NCBI RefSeq assembly: GCF_028368995.1
Contig: NZ_JAQNDL010000003.1
Span: 1,054,001 to 1,118,000, forward strand
DNA from: Nannocystis bainbridge
GTDB taxonomy: Bacteria; Myxococcota_A; Polyangia; Nannocystales; Nannocystaceae
DNA length: 64,000 nucleotides
Direction of reading: 5' to 3'
The notes under the pieces were generated by a model, which saw only the letters and a program-made list of their open reading frames with translations, did no database searches and was not told the origin of the DNA. A program made the translations under genes and the position numbers. This document shows positions 36,588 to 44,939 of this stretch, one piece after another. How positions within the stretch are numbered: position 1 is the stretch's first letter; every line of letters starts with the position of its first letter.

Positions 36588-36700
36588 CCTCCCGCCCCGC
36601 GCGATCGCCTGACCCTCGAGTCAGGTGGTCGCGCGCTCGCGTTGCTCCCGCCCCCGCGCGATCGCCTGACCCTCGAGTCAGGTGGTCGCGCGCTCGCGTT
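36588..36700. repeat. Two tandem copies of a hairpin-forming unit
   Basis: A 43-bp stretch at 36601-36643 recurs exactly at 36658-36700 (period 57), and the flanking CTCCCGCCC(C)CGC is also shared with one inserted C. Each unit contains arms CCTGAC/GTCAGG (36608-36613 with 36620-36625 in the first copy) inside outer arms GCGCGA/TCGCGC, giving a strong extended stem. They lie downstream of the lipoprotein gene. Function is unknown. Confidence 0.75.
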
Positions 36701-37155
36701 TGCCCGGACAGCTGCCCGCGGCGGCCCTCCGGCGGCAGATCTGCTCCCGCGCCGAAGCGCCCGTTCGATCGGCCGGGCGAACCCCAGTTCGCCGGATGTC
36801 CCCGCGCCACCCGGTGCGGGCGTCGATCTCCTCGGCCCCGCGTCGTCGAGGATGATCTCGTCGCCGGCGCTGCCGGTCCCATGCACCGCGACGTGGGCAG
36901 CACGTCCCGGACTCTGTCGTCCCCGCACCGCTGCAGCCGTCCCCGCCCGTGCCCGCCGGTCCGGCTCGCCTTTCGTGACGTCCATCGGACAGACCTCCGC
37001 CGATCACTGCGTGCCGCCCTCGGCTACGCATGTCTTATGAGACATGTTTCAATGGACACATGACCGTGTTGCTCTCCGCTCGCCGGCGCAACTCATGAGC
37101 GACCCCATCGACGAGCATCACCCGGGATCGACCCGTGCTCCTGCTCTGCCGCCCT
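36701..37155. other. Gene-poor stretch inside the T6SS locus
   Basis: I see no convincing gene here. A minus-strand ORF up to 36985 has an ambiguous, Arg/Ser-rich product that continues through the hairpin repeats. A CATGTCT-TATG-AGACATG dyad is present at 37029-37046. Confidence 0.35.
37029..37046 (-). terminator. CATGTCT-TATG-AGACATG stem-loop
   Basis: Perfect 7-bp arms with a 4-nt loop lie 110 bp past the stop of the minus-strand VCBS lipoprotein gene (37156). There is no U-tract. It belongs to the ACATGTCC family. Confidence 0.4.
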
Positions 37156-38493
37156 TCACGGATCGACGCGATAGCGATCGATGAACGGTCCGCGATCGTC
37201 CGACTCGTCGTCCTCGGTGCCGTTGTCGTCGAGCCACAGCGAGACCAGCAGATCGACCGTGCCGTCCGGCTGCGGATCGGCGAAGACCCCCGCCGGCTCG
37301 AGGTCGAGCGGGAGCTCGATCGCCTCGTCCCCGCGCGTGCGACCGACCTGCGGATGCACCACCAGCTTGCGCGGCTCGGGCAGCGCGTACACCAGCGCCG
37401 GGTAACCGCTCGCGTCGAGGTCGAGCAGCACGAGGTGGACGTAGTAGACGGGCGGGCCGAACGGCGCGTTCGTCTGCGTGGGGCCCGCGTCGGTCCAGGC
37501 GGCGACCCGGGTGAACCTCCCGCCTGTCTCGCCCCGCGCGACCGCAAACTCCCCCGGCTGCTGCCCCTGTCCGGCCACGAACGTGGTCGCCGCGCCGACG
37601 AGGTCGACGACACCATCGGTGTCGACATCCCGTGCGAGCACCGTCGCCGCCATGGGCGGCAACACGGGCGCGTCGTTCAGCGTCCCCGGCGTGAGCATGC
37701 CTTGCGCGTCGCTCCACATCGTCCACACGCGCCCGACTCCGTCCACGAGCACCAGGTCGTCGCGCCCGTCGGCGTCGAGGTCGACGACCACCGTGACGAT
37801 GTTGTCCCGCGCCACGAATGGCCCCAGATCCAGCTCTTGCTCGAGCTCGAACATCTGCCCCGGCGGCGCGCCCGGCTTCGCCCGAAACACGTACGCCCGG
37901 TGCAGGTTGGTCGCGAACACCAGATCGGTTGCGCCGTCGCCGTCGAAGTCGCCGAATGCCCCGTCGAACCGGCTCTCCGGGTCGCCGTGGTACTCCGGCC
38001 TGTACTCCCAGAACAGGTACCGCTCGTAGTCGAACTGGTACCCCGGGCGCGTATGGAGCACGATGCCGCCGAACGCGACTGCCTGGACGTCGTACGACCA
38101 GTACTCGTACTGCATCAGCGCCAGCAGGTCGCTGAAGCCATCACCGTCGAAATCTCGGCCGCTCGCGCGGTAGACCGTGTGTTCCAGGCCGTCCTCACCG
38201 CGAAACTCCCCCCGGTACAAAACATCCCAGGAGTGCGGGCCTTCCCTCGTCACGCGATAGTTGCCGCTGTACCCCTCCCCATCCACGTAATAGTCGCGCG
38301 AACCATCACCGCCGAAGTCGCCCGCGAGGAAGACCCCGCCGCCGATTGGGGTCGGCTTCCGCTCGACCTTGAGACAGACCTCCCCATCGACCGAGATCCC
38401 GTCGCCGCAGTGGCGGAACGATGGCGACGGCGCCATCTCGTCGCCGCAGGCGGCAACGAGTACGAGCACGGCCAGCGCTCGTCGAAGGGGCAT
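37156..38493 (-). CDS. FG-GAP/VCBS repeat lipoprotein
   Basis: The predicted protein has 445 residues. The signal MPLRRALAVLVLVAAC has a lipobox (VAAC, Cys16). After a short Cys pair (HCGDGISVDGEVC) come several VCBS/FG-GAP calcium-loop repeats (DFGGDGSRDYY, DFDGDGFSDLL, DFDGDGATDLV, DLDADGRDDLV, DVDTDGVVDLV). It is a smaller member of the same group as the genes at 12685 and 20947. I chose ATG 38493, although the frame is open back to 38712 with non-protein-like sequence. It sits between the two T6SS operon blocks on the same strand, with no motif linking it to secretion. Confidence 0.82.
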   Translation of the reverse strand: MPLRRALAVLVLVAACGDEMAPSPSFRHCGDGISVDGEVCLKVERKPTPIGGGVFLAGDFGGDGSRDYYVDGEGYSGNYRVTREGPHSWDVLYRGEFRGEDGLEHTVYRASGRDFDGDGFSDLLALMQYEYWSYDVQAVAFGGIVLHTRPGYQFDYERYLFWEYRPEYHGDPESRFDGAFGDFDGDGATDLVFATNLHRAYVFRAKPGAPPGQMFELEQELDLGPFVARDNIVTVVVDLDADGRDDLVLVDGVGRVWTMWSDAQGMLTPGTLNDAPVLPPMAATVLARDVDTDGVVDLVGAATTFVAGQGQQPGEFAVARGETGGRFTRVAAWTDAGPTQTNAPFGPPVYYVHLVLLDLDASGYPALVYALPEPRKLVVHPQVGRTRGDEAIELPLDLEPAGVFADPQPDGTVDLLVSLWLDDNGTEDDESDDRGPFIDRYRVDP

Positions 38494-38504
38494 GGTCCGA
38501 CACC

Positions 38505-39182
38505 CTAGCGCGCGCATGTGTGCCTGTCCAGGTCGCGCCGACGACGACGGAGGAACAGGGGCGCGAGCCCAAGGAGCCACGCGCCGCTCGCGGGTTCCGT
38601 CGCGCAGCCGCAGCGAGGCTACACTTGCCGGTCGGGATCGGTCCGTCGTCGGTCGGGACATAGCCGGGCTCGGTCGGCCGTTCGTCGAGGAAGCTGCGGA
38701 TCTGGCTGGCATTCGCGACGCAGTTCGGCCCGTGAACAGGGGTCGATACGCCCGCGTTGGCGATCTGCGAGATCGCGCTGCACTTGTTGTCGTAGGTGAG
38801 CTCGGAGTACAGGCGCCCGATAGCGAACGTGCCCATGAAGTCGGCGAGTGTCTCCCTCAAGGAGAGGCTCTCGTCGGTGCTGTCGAGCACGCAGGCCGGC
38901 TTGCACATCATGTCCCCGGGGCCCCCGCAGCCGCTGCCGACGACGCCGTAACCCGGCGCCCTCAGCCATCGGCACGGCGATCGGCGCCCCGCGGCGCAAC
39001 CAGCCGACGGGAGACCCGTTGCCGTGCACGAAGACCTCCGTACAGCAGCTCGCGCCCGGGGCACAGGGCTCGTCACACGAGTCCGCGGCGGCCTCGATCG
39101 CCCGCGCCCCGACCTCCTCCGCGCTATCATCACAACCGGCCGATAACGCCAACGCCAACAAACAAACCTGTGAGTCACGCAC
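38505..39182 (-). pseudogene. Frameshifted lipoprotein-type gene with MYXO-CTERM-like tail
   Basis: Three reading frames join into one sensible protein. Frame one starts at GTG 39182 after AGGAGG and gives MRDSQVCLLALALSAGCDD (lipobox SAGC), then Cys-rich sequence to PIAVPMAEG near 38965. Frame two continues APGYGVVGSGCGGPGDMM...SQIANAGVSTPVHGP...PTGKCS to about 38620. Frame three gives CGCATEPASGAWLLGLAPLFLRRRRR then TAG 38505-38507. This is the Cys-Gly-Cys, membrane helix, Arg-cluster pattern of a MYXO-CTERM sorting tail. An extra G in GCCGGGTTAC (about 38955) would explain the first shift. The 5' part is less G+C-rich than its neighbours. It could be a decayed gene or a pair of sequencing errors. 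Confidence 0.7.
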
Positions 39183-39410
39183 CTGCTCGATTCCTCCTGC
39201 CACCATGGGCATACGCGAGTGAAGCAGCGTCACCCGCCCTGTCCAGGCACCGCCCATTTGCGTTCCCACGCGAACAGCCGTTGGGGGTACGCAGCTCGGG
39301 TTGCAGGTGTAAACGACGTCCGAGGCTTCGCGCTCCCTCGCTCGCCTCCAGAGCGCTGGCCCCCGCCCTCGTGATGCGGAGGCTGCGCTCAGTATCATGC
39401 CGAGCGATAG

Positions 39411-39432
39411 GACATGTTCACAAGAACATGTC
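39411..39432 (-). terminator. GACATGTTC-ACAA-GAACATGTC stem-loop
   Basis: Perfect 9-bp arms around ACAA lie 29 bp past the stop of the minus-strand lipoprotein gene (39462). No U-tract is present. The region 39183-39410 upstream of the frameshifted gene holds nothing else that I recognise. Confidence 0.5.
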
Positions 39433-39461
39433 TGTTCGGAGTCCCGCGACCTCGCGGTGGT

Positions 39462-40409
39462 CTACCCGCCTGTGGGCACCTGCGTCGTGTTCTCGAGCCG
39501 CGTGCGGGTCCAGGCGCTGCGCGGGGCGATGAACACCCCGTCGCGGAACACCAGCGGGCGCTTCTCGGCGGCGTCGATGCGCTCCTCGCAGGGCGTCGCG
39601 GTGTTCTTGGGGTCGCAGTCCTTGCTGCGGATCGTCTCGTCGACGATCGGCACGCCCTTCTCGAACTTGAGCAGGCGGACCAGGTCGTAGCGGCGGATCC
39701 ACCCGTCCTTGAGCGTCAGCTCGAAGTGGTCCGAGAGCACGAAGCGAGCCGGGCCGATGTCGACCCCGTCCTCGATCATCGGCGCGCTGACGAACCGCTG
39801 CTCGACCAGCGGCAGCAGCTGGGCCTCGCGCGAGCACTTGGCCCCGGGCTGGTCTTTGGGACAGTTCTCGCTCTCGACCACCAGCACCTTGGCGTCGACG
39901 CCGAGCGGCTCCAGGCGCAGGCGGGGCCGCTGGGCCGGGGCCTGGACGCTGCCGATCCCGCGGACCTCGAGGCCGCGCTCGACCCATCGGACCAGCGCGA
40001 CCGGGCCGAGCGCGTCGCCGTTGCCGAGGTCCTGGATCCGCGCCCACACCAGCAGCGCCCCGTCCTCGCCCTGCGTGAACGTCACGTCGCCGTCGCCGAG
40101 GCGGCGCTTGTCGAGCGGTCGCGCGGTGGCCCGCGGATCCTCCTTGAGGTTGTCCGGCCAGGTCACCTCGATCGGCCGGCCGCTGCACTCGCGCGGCTCG
40201 TCCGGCGGCTCCATCGCCATGCGATTGAAGTTGCGGACCAGCACCGAGTACCACACGTCGACCGGCAGGGTCTGGGTGTCCGCCTCGTTGGCGCGCTCGG
40301 CCGCCACCATCGACGGGCAGACCGGCATGTCGCGGTCCTTCGGCTTGCAAGCGCCGGCGGCGAGGAGCAGCGCCGTCCCGGCGAACATCGTCATCATCGA
40401 CCTACGCAT
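39462..40409 (-). CDS. Lipoprotein encoded in the T6SS operon
   Basis: The predicted protein has 315 residues. MRRSMMTMFAGTALLLAAGAC gives a lipobox (AGAC, Cys21). The mature protein is mixed alpha/beta with scattered Cys (CPSMVAAERANE, ENCPKDQPGAKC, SKDCDPKNTATPC), so disulfides are likely. I do not recognise the domain. It is not TssJ, which is encoded at 33145. Its start codon lies inside the last codons of tagH (8-nt overlap), so it is translated together with the T6SS genes and is probably an envelope accessory. It is the last gene of the tssEFG-tagH block. Confidence 0.75.
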   Translation of the reverse strand: MRRSMMTMFAGTALLLAAGACKPKDRDMPVCPSMVAAERANEADTQTLPVDVWYSVLVRNFNRMAMEPPDEPRECSGRPIEVTWPDNLKEDPRATARPLDKRRLGDGDVTFTQGEDGALLVWARIQDLGNGDALGPVALVRWVERGLEVRGIGSVQAPAQRPRLRLEPLGVDAKVLVVESENCPKDQPGAKCSREAQLLPLVEQRFVSAPMIEDGVDIGPARFVLSDHFELTLKDGWIRRYDLVRLLKFEKGVPIVDETIRSKDCDPKNTATPCEERIDAAEKRPLVFRDGVFIAPRSAWTRTRLENTTQVPTGG

Positions 40410-41775
40410 CTTCGTCCTCCTCGGCGTCTTCGCCGGACTGCACGCGGATCCCGGCGCGCGCGAGCTCCTCGCGGATCGCTCGCCCGGCCGCCGTGCGGAA
40501 CACCTTGCCCAGACCCTCGTCGCCGTCGCCGAACACCGACTCGTAGCGCTCCTCGAAGCGGCGCCACAGCGCCCCCGCGCGGGTCGGCCAGGCCGCCGTC
40601 ACCGAGCGCTCGATCTCCCGCGGCGACAGCGTCTCGCCGACCTTCTGCCCGCCGCTCACCGTCCCGCGCAGCGCCCCGCGCAGGTGGGCCATCGCCGCCG
40701 CGAACACCTCCGCCAGCTGGTGCGCCCGCTCCTCGCGGGTCGCTCGCCAGTCGAGCAAGTAGCGCAGCAGGTCCGCGTCCGACTCGGCGATCAGCAGCGG
40801 GTTCTCGTCGCCGTCGACGCGCACCCCGAGCTCGCCGCCCTGGCGGTGCATCAGCTCCTGCAGCTCGACGGTGGCGACCGCGAAGGCCCGCAGCGCGGCG
40901 ACGCAGCGGTCGAGGAAGCGGCGGGTCTCGTCGACGTTGCCGGGCGGGCGCAGGCCCTCGAGCAGCTGCTCGGCCGCCTGCGCGACCGCCCCGAGCTCGG
41001 CCTGCTGATAGAACTCGGCGCCGCCGTGGTCGAGCGCGGCCGGGCCCTCGCTACCTGTCCCGAAGGACAGCGGCGGGAACTCGCGCTGCAGCAGCAGCGC
41101 CTCGCCGCGGTCGCGCCCGGTCGACAGCTCGGCCATCGACTCGCCGAGGGCCGCGTCCCAGGCCATGTGGCCCTCGCGCAGCTTCTCGTACAGCGGCCGC
41201 AGGCGCAGGATCGCCTGGTGCAGCCGCGACAGGTTCATCTGCTGCGTCCCGCCCTCGGGCATCAGCGACGGCGGCTCGTCGCCGTCGCCGAGCTCGCCCT
41301 GCGCCGACCGGCGGTCGCGCATGTGCAGCTCGTCCGGCGGCGTCGGCCCCGGCGCCCCGCCGCGCGGGCGGGCCCCGCGAGGAGCTGGCTCTTCGAACAG
41401 GTCCGGAGGGCCAGATTGCTGCTGTTGCTGCGGCTGCTGGGCGCCCTCGACCTTGTGCTCGATCAGCAGCTCGACCGGGCCGATGGCGATCTTGACGCGG
41501 CCGCGGACCTCGACCCGGCCGCCGGACGCGACCCGCTGGCCGTCGACGCTGAGGCCGTTGGCGCCGCCGAGGTCCTCGACGCGGGCGCCGCGGGCGTCGA
41601 ACTTGGCGACCGCGTGCCACGACGACACGAACTTGTAGGGCAGCTGCAGCTCGTTGCCCGGGTCGCGACCGATGCGCACCGGGCCGCGCTGGAACTCGTG
41701 GCGCTTCGAGCGGTGCTCCTCGGTGTCGATCACCGTCACGACCAGGCTGAACTTCGGGACCTGTCCTTTGATCAA
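40402..41775 (-). CDS. tagH: T6SS-associated FHA-domain protein (TagH/Fha-like)
   Basis: The predicted protein has 457 residues. The N-terminal FHA domain (about 10-105) has GRDPGNELQLP, SSWHA and DLGGANGLSVDGQ. The central part has a Gln run and Pro-rich linker (about 118-165), and a helical C-terminal domain (about 180-457) ends LWRRFEERYESVFGDGDEG, like the TagH C-terminus. In other T6SSs this protein is the target of the PpkA-PppA threonine phosphorylation switch. FHA residue N appears as 'GGANGL', one Thr short of the usual STNGT. The start TTG 41775 overlaps the tssG stop (TTGA) and has GAGGGAG upstream. A later GTG is less likely. A TGTCC dyad lies in the coding region at 41055. Confidence 0.82.
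   Translation of the reverse strand: MIKGQVPKFSLVVTVIDTEEHRSKRHEFQRGPVRIGRDPGNELQLPYKFVSSWHAVAKFDARGARVEDLGGANGLSVDGQRVASGGRVEVRGRVKIAIGPVELLIEHKVEGAQQPQQQQQSGPPDLFEEPAPRGARPRGGAPGPTPPDELHMRDRRSAQGELGDGDEPPSLMPEGGTQQMNLSRLHQAILRLRPLYEKLREGHMAWDAALGESMAELSTGRDRGEALLLQREFPPLSFGTGSEGPAALDHGGAEFYQQAELGAVAQAAEQLLEGLRPPGNVDETRRFLDRCVAALRAFAVATVELQELMHRQGGELGVRVDGDENPLLIAESDADLLRYLLDWRATREERAHQLAEVFAAAMAHLRGALRGTVSGGQKVGETLSPREIERSVTAAWPTRAGALWRRFEERYESVFGDGDEGLGKVFRTAAGRAIREELARAGIRVQSGEDAEEDEDA
41055..41070 (-). repeat. CTGTCC-CGAA-GGACAG dyad inside tagH
   Basis: Perfect 6-bp arms with a CGAA loop lie in frame and encode part of LSFGTGSEG in a low-complexity stretch of TagH. The same core with the same CGAA loop occurs in the intergenic region at 45412. 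Confidence 0.5.
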
Positions 41776-42806
41776 GCCGCTCCCTCGCGCCGCTTGCCCA
41801 TCGGCACTGCCATGCGGGTGGTGAGGCCGGCCTGCTTGCTGCGGGCCAGCCACAGATCGTCGGCCAGCCGGCGCTCGCCGAGGCGGGCCGGCGGGTACGT
41901 CATGTCCTGGATCTCGAGGATCATGTCGAGGTGGAGCGGCTCGTCGAGGAAGGTGTCGAGCACCTCCGCCGCGCGCTCGTAGGCGCGGCCGCCGGGCGTG
42001 AAGTCCTTGTAGTTGTCGCCCGACAGCGGGCCGACCACCACCCGCGCCGCGCCGGAGCGGTGCATCACGCTGGTGCCGAGCACCGACGTCGCCCCGACGC
42101 TGGCCGTGCCGCCGCCGAGGCGCGACCACTCGGCCGGGTCGATCGGCATCCACTCGCCGGTGAACGGCTCGCAGCGGATCTGCGCGGCGCCGAGGCAGTC
42201 GTCGAGCGCGATCCGCAGCGCCGCCTCGAGCATCTGCGGCGAGCGCACGCCCGACGCCAGCACCGGCGCCAGGCGCAGCAGGTGGCCGATCGACAGCGCC
42301 CGCGCCCGCTCGCCGACCCCGAGCAGCGCCAGCACGCGCAGCGTCCACGGATCCTTGCCGTCCTCGCGGAAGCCGCCCGGGTAGTCGAGCTGACGCACCC
42401 CGCGGTACAGCAGGCTGAGGAGGCGGTGGTGGAACAGCCCCAGCACCCCGCGCACGACCTCGCCGTGGTCGTCGTCGCGATCTGCCTCTTCGGCCATGTG
42501 CAGCGGCAGCGGCGTGGCCGCGCCGGTGAGGCCGAAGAAGTCGGCGACCAGGCGCGCGCGCAGGCCGTCGGGCCCGCGCTCGAGCGCCACCGACTCGACC
42601 TCCGCGCGCAGGAACCCGAGCCCCGGCGCGTGGCCGAGCAGCACCCGCTCGTCCTGGAAGCGCTCGCCGGCCCCGAGCTCGCCGCCGCCGGTGGCGGCCG
42701 TCAGCACGTCGACCGCGGTGAAGAAATCGACCAGACCTGGCGCTTCGGCCAGGCGCTCGGCCCACGACTCCGCCGTCTCCTTTACAGGCCGATCTGCACG
42801 GGCCAC
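41772..42806 (-). CDS. tssG: T6SS baseplate protein TssG
   Basis: TssG is one of the baseplate wedge proteins and pairs with TssF. The 344-residue product has the family's N-terminal helix (WAERLAEAPGLVDFFTAVDVLT), the FFGLTGAATPLPLHMAEE block and the FHHRLLSLLYRGVRQ helix, and matches the usual length of about 330-360. The first in-frame start that keeps the family N-terminus is GTG 42806, 25 bp inside the end of tssF, with GGCGGAG upstream. Overlap with both neighbours points to tight coupling. Confidence 0.88.
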   Translation of the reverse strand: MARADRPVKETAESWAERLAEAPGLVDFFTAVDVLTAATGGGELGAGERFQDERVLLGHAPGLGFLRAEVESVALERGPDGLRARLVADFFGLTGAATPLPLHMAEEADRDDDHGEVVRGVLGLFHHRLLSLLYRGVRQLDYPGGFREDGKDPWTLRVLALLGVGERARALSIGHLLRLAPVLASGVRSPQMLEAALRIALDDCLGAAQIRCEPFTGEWMPIDPAEWSRLGGGTASVGATSVLGTSVMHRSGAARVVVGPLSGDNYKDFTPGGRAYERAAEVLDTFLDEPLHLDMILEIQDMTYPPARLGERRLADDLWLARSKQAGLTTRMAVPMGKRREGAA

Positions 42807-44512
42807 GCGAACTCCGCCTTGGAGGGGACGAGGGTGATGACGACCTCGCTGGCCGCGTTGAGGCTGACGAGCGAGCCGAACAGCGCGTTGAGCACCCCGC
42901 CGAACACGAACGCGTTGCCGGCCGAGGGGAAGCCCGACTCGTCGAGCTCGATGCGGGTGCGCACCGCCCGGATCGGGATGCCGTAGACCAGCCGCGTCAC
43001 CGTCTCGCGCTGCAGCCGGCGCACCGACTCGATCTGGCGCTCGTTGCCGCGGCCGATCTGCACGTTGCCGAGGCCCTGGAGGTTGTAGAGCCCGAGCAAC
43101 GCGCGCAGCGCCTCGACCTCGACCAGGCCGCGCTGGCCGATCGCCAGATGCGACAGCATGCGCCACAGCGCCTCGGACCCGAGCGGCACGCGGATCGGCG
43201 CCGTCACCTGGGTGATGTTCTCGTAGCCGCGGAACATCGCGCCCGGGGTGGTCTCGGTGATCTGGCCCGGCTGCAGCTCGCGCGGCAGGCCGCGGTTGGT
43301 GCACACCAGCTCGATCGACACCGACTCTTCTTGCGTCGGCGCCGAGCCGGCCGGCTCGTCGAGCGTGATGTACGTGTCGACCCCGTCGTCGATCGCCTCG
43401 ACCCGGCGCAGCGAGTAGTGCGGCGTCGACCGGGCCGCGCCCGCGTGGGTGAAGCGGTAGAACGGCAGGAACTGGCGCCGGGTGTTGGTCGCGCGCCCGA
43501 CCCCGGTCACGCCGCGGACCTCGTAGACCTCCATGTGCCGCGGGTCGACCCCGTCGGCGCGCAGCAGGTGCTCGCGCTCGAGCGGCGAGTACTGCACCGG
43601 CTCGGCCGCGACCTCGAACAGGTTGACCGCGGGCGTGCAGTGGAGGCGGAACGTGTCCTTGCCGACCTGGGTCGGCAGCGGCGGCGGGCGCTCGAACTCG
43701 AGGCGCAGCGTCAGCTCGTTGGTGGTCAGCTTGACCTTGTCGAGGCCGAGCAGATCGAAGAAGTGGTACTTCTCCGGCAGCGTGAAGTACTCGAGGATCG
43801 CGCGGTAGCCGGTCGGCGCCGTGTCGGGCCACGGGAACACCGCCGTGTCGCGCGACAGCCCGACCAGCTCGATCGCCTTGGCCCCGAGCTGGACCGTCCC
43901 GCCCTCGCCCTCGCCGGTCTTGGCGCTCGCGCCGGTGAAGTGGCGCGACAGCCACATCATCAGCGTCGCCGGCAGCGACGGCTCGCGGTGGTGGAGGAAG
44001 AACCGCAGCCGCTCGCACTCGGCCAGCACGCCCTTGCCGGTCTCCGACAGCCGCAGGGTGATCTTGATCGCCGGGCGGGCCGCCACCGAGTCGTCGAGCG
44101 TCGCGTCGACCACCTCGACCGGCGCGAGGTCGACGTCCCAGCACGTGCGGAACTTGCAGGCTGTCCCTTCGACCAGGCGCGACTGCAGCACCCGGCCCTT
44201 CGCCACCTTGTGGCGGTTCCGCAGCGCCCGCATGTTGGGCTGGAACTCGACGATCGTGGCCGCCGGCAGCGGCCGCAGGTAGTGCGGCAGCAGCAGCTCG
44301 GCCAGCCCGTGGACGATGCTCGGCGCCACCGCGTCCATGCGCGCGCGGATGCCGGCGGCCTGGAACGCGAACGCCTCGATCAGCCGCTCGACGTCGGGGT
44401 CGCTGCTGCGCTCCTTGAGCAGGCCGGCGGTGGCGGGGTTGGCCTCCGCGAACGCGCGCGCCATCTCGGTGATGAACGCGAGCTCGCTCTTGTAGTAGTG
44501 CGAAAAGCTCAT
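42782..44512 (-). CDS. tssF: T6SS baseplate protein TssF
   Basis: TssF is the main baseplate wedge protein. The 576-residue product carries the family start (SHYYKSELAFITEMARAFAE), the SSDPDVERLIEAFAFQAAGIRARMD helix and the LPHYLRPLPAATIVEFQP block. The C-terminal domain (LVYGIPIRAVRTRIELDE) is complete. It begins 7 bp after the tssE stop and overlaps tssG by 25 bp. Nothing is missing compared with the family length of about 580-620. Confidence 0.92.
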   Translation of the reverse strand: MSFSHYYKSELAFITEMARAFAEANPATAGLLKERSSDPDVERLIEAFAFQAAGIRARMDAVAPSIVHGLAELLLPHYLRPLPAATIVEFQPNMRALRNRHKVAKGRVLQSRLVEGTACKFRTCWDVDLAPVEVVDATLDDSVAARPAIKITLRLSETGKGVLAECERLRFFLHHREPSLPATLMMWLSRHFTGASAKTGEGEGGTVQLGAKAIELVGLSRDTAVFPWPDTAPTGYRAILEYFTLPEKYHFFDLLGLDKVKLTTNELTLRLEFERPPPLPTQVGKDTFRLHCTPAVNLFEVAAEPVQYSPLEREHLLRADGVDPRHMEVYEVRGVTGVGRATNTRRQFLPFYRFTHAGAARSTPHYSLRRVEAIDDGVDTYITLDEPAGSAPTQEESVSIELVCTNRGLPRELQPGQITETTPGAMFRGYENITQVTAPIRVPLGSEALWRMLSHLAIGQRGLVEVEALRALLGLYNLQGLGNVQIGRGNERQIESVRRLQRETVTRLVYGIPIRAVRTRIELDESGFPSAGNAFVFGGVLNALFGSLVSLNAASEVVITLVPSKAEFAWPVQIGL

Positions 44513-44519
44513 CGCTGCC

Positions 44520-44939
44520 TCACCGCCCCGAGACCTGGATCTTGCCGGTCGAAGTCATCTCGGTGCGCACGCGGAACACCCCGCGCTGAGCCCCGCTGGC
44601 CAGCCGCGCCGACACCTCGAACGCGATCATCAGCGTGTCGCCGCTCGGGACCGGGTGGACCGAGACGTTGCGCAGGCGCGGCTCGTACTTGAGGATCGTG
44701 GCGCGGATGCTCTGCTGCAGCACCTGCGTCGCCTCGGGAAAATTGTGGACGACGTCGGCGAAGTCGACGATGCCGAAGTCCGACGCCGACAGCGACTCGC
44801 CGGAGCGCGTGTTGAGCAGCTCCTGCAGGTGCGTCACGATCGACTCGAGCTCGCCGATCCGCTGCCCGCCCGTCGACAGTCGCGCCAACAACCCCCGGCG
44901 CGGCGCTTTCGGGCCCGACCCCTGGCTCGTGGAATTCAT
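44520..44939 (-). CDS. tssE: T6SS baseplate protein TssE (gp25-like)
   Basis: TssE is the gp25-like baseplate subunit that seeds sheath polymerisation. The 139-residue protein shows the family features: GLLARLSTGG near the start, LLNTRSGESLSASDFGIVDF at about residues 46-65, and a beta-rich tail (YEPRLRNVSVHPVPS). I chose ATG 44939 because it gives the usual length of about 140. The open frame runs upstream to 45440 with Arg/Ala/Pro-rich, non-protein-like sequence. It is the first gene of the tssEFG-tagH block, so the promoter should lie in 44940-45410. Confidence 0.88.
   Translation of the reverse strand: MNSTSQGSGPKAPRRGLLARLSTGGQRIGELESIVTHLQELLNTRSGESLSASDFGIVDFADVVHNFPEATQVLQQSIRATILKYEPRLRNVSVHPVPSGDTLMIAFEVSARLASGAQRGVFRVRTEMTSTGKIQVSGR

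Noticed and set aside
36588..36700. Possible CRISPR array
   Set aside because: Only two units, with no unique spacers and no cas genes. Each unit is one hairpin.
36518..36985. Minus-strand ORF of 155 codons
   Set aside because: Part of it reads through the two tandem hairpins and the palindrome. The product is Arg/Ser/Pro-rich without a ribosome site.
39462..40409. Reading the tagH-coupled lipoprotein as a second TssJ
   Set aside because: It lacks the TssJ core pattern and is much longer. A clear TssJ exists at 33145.
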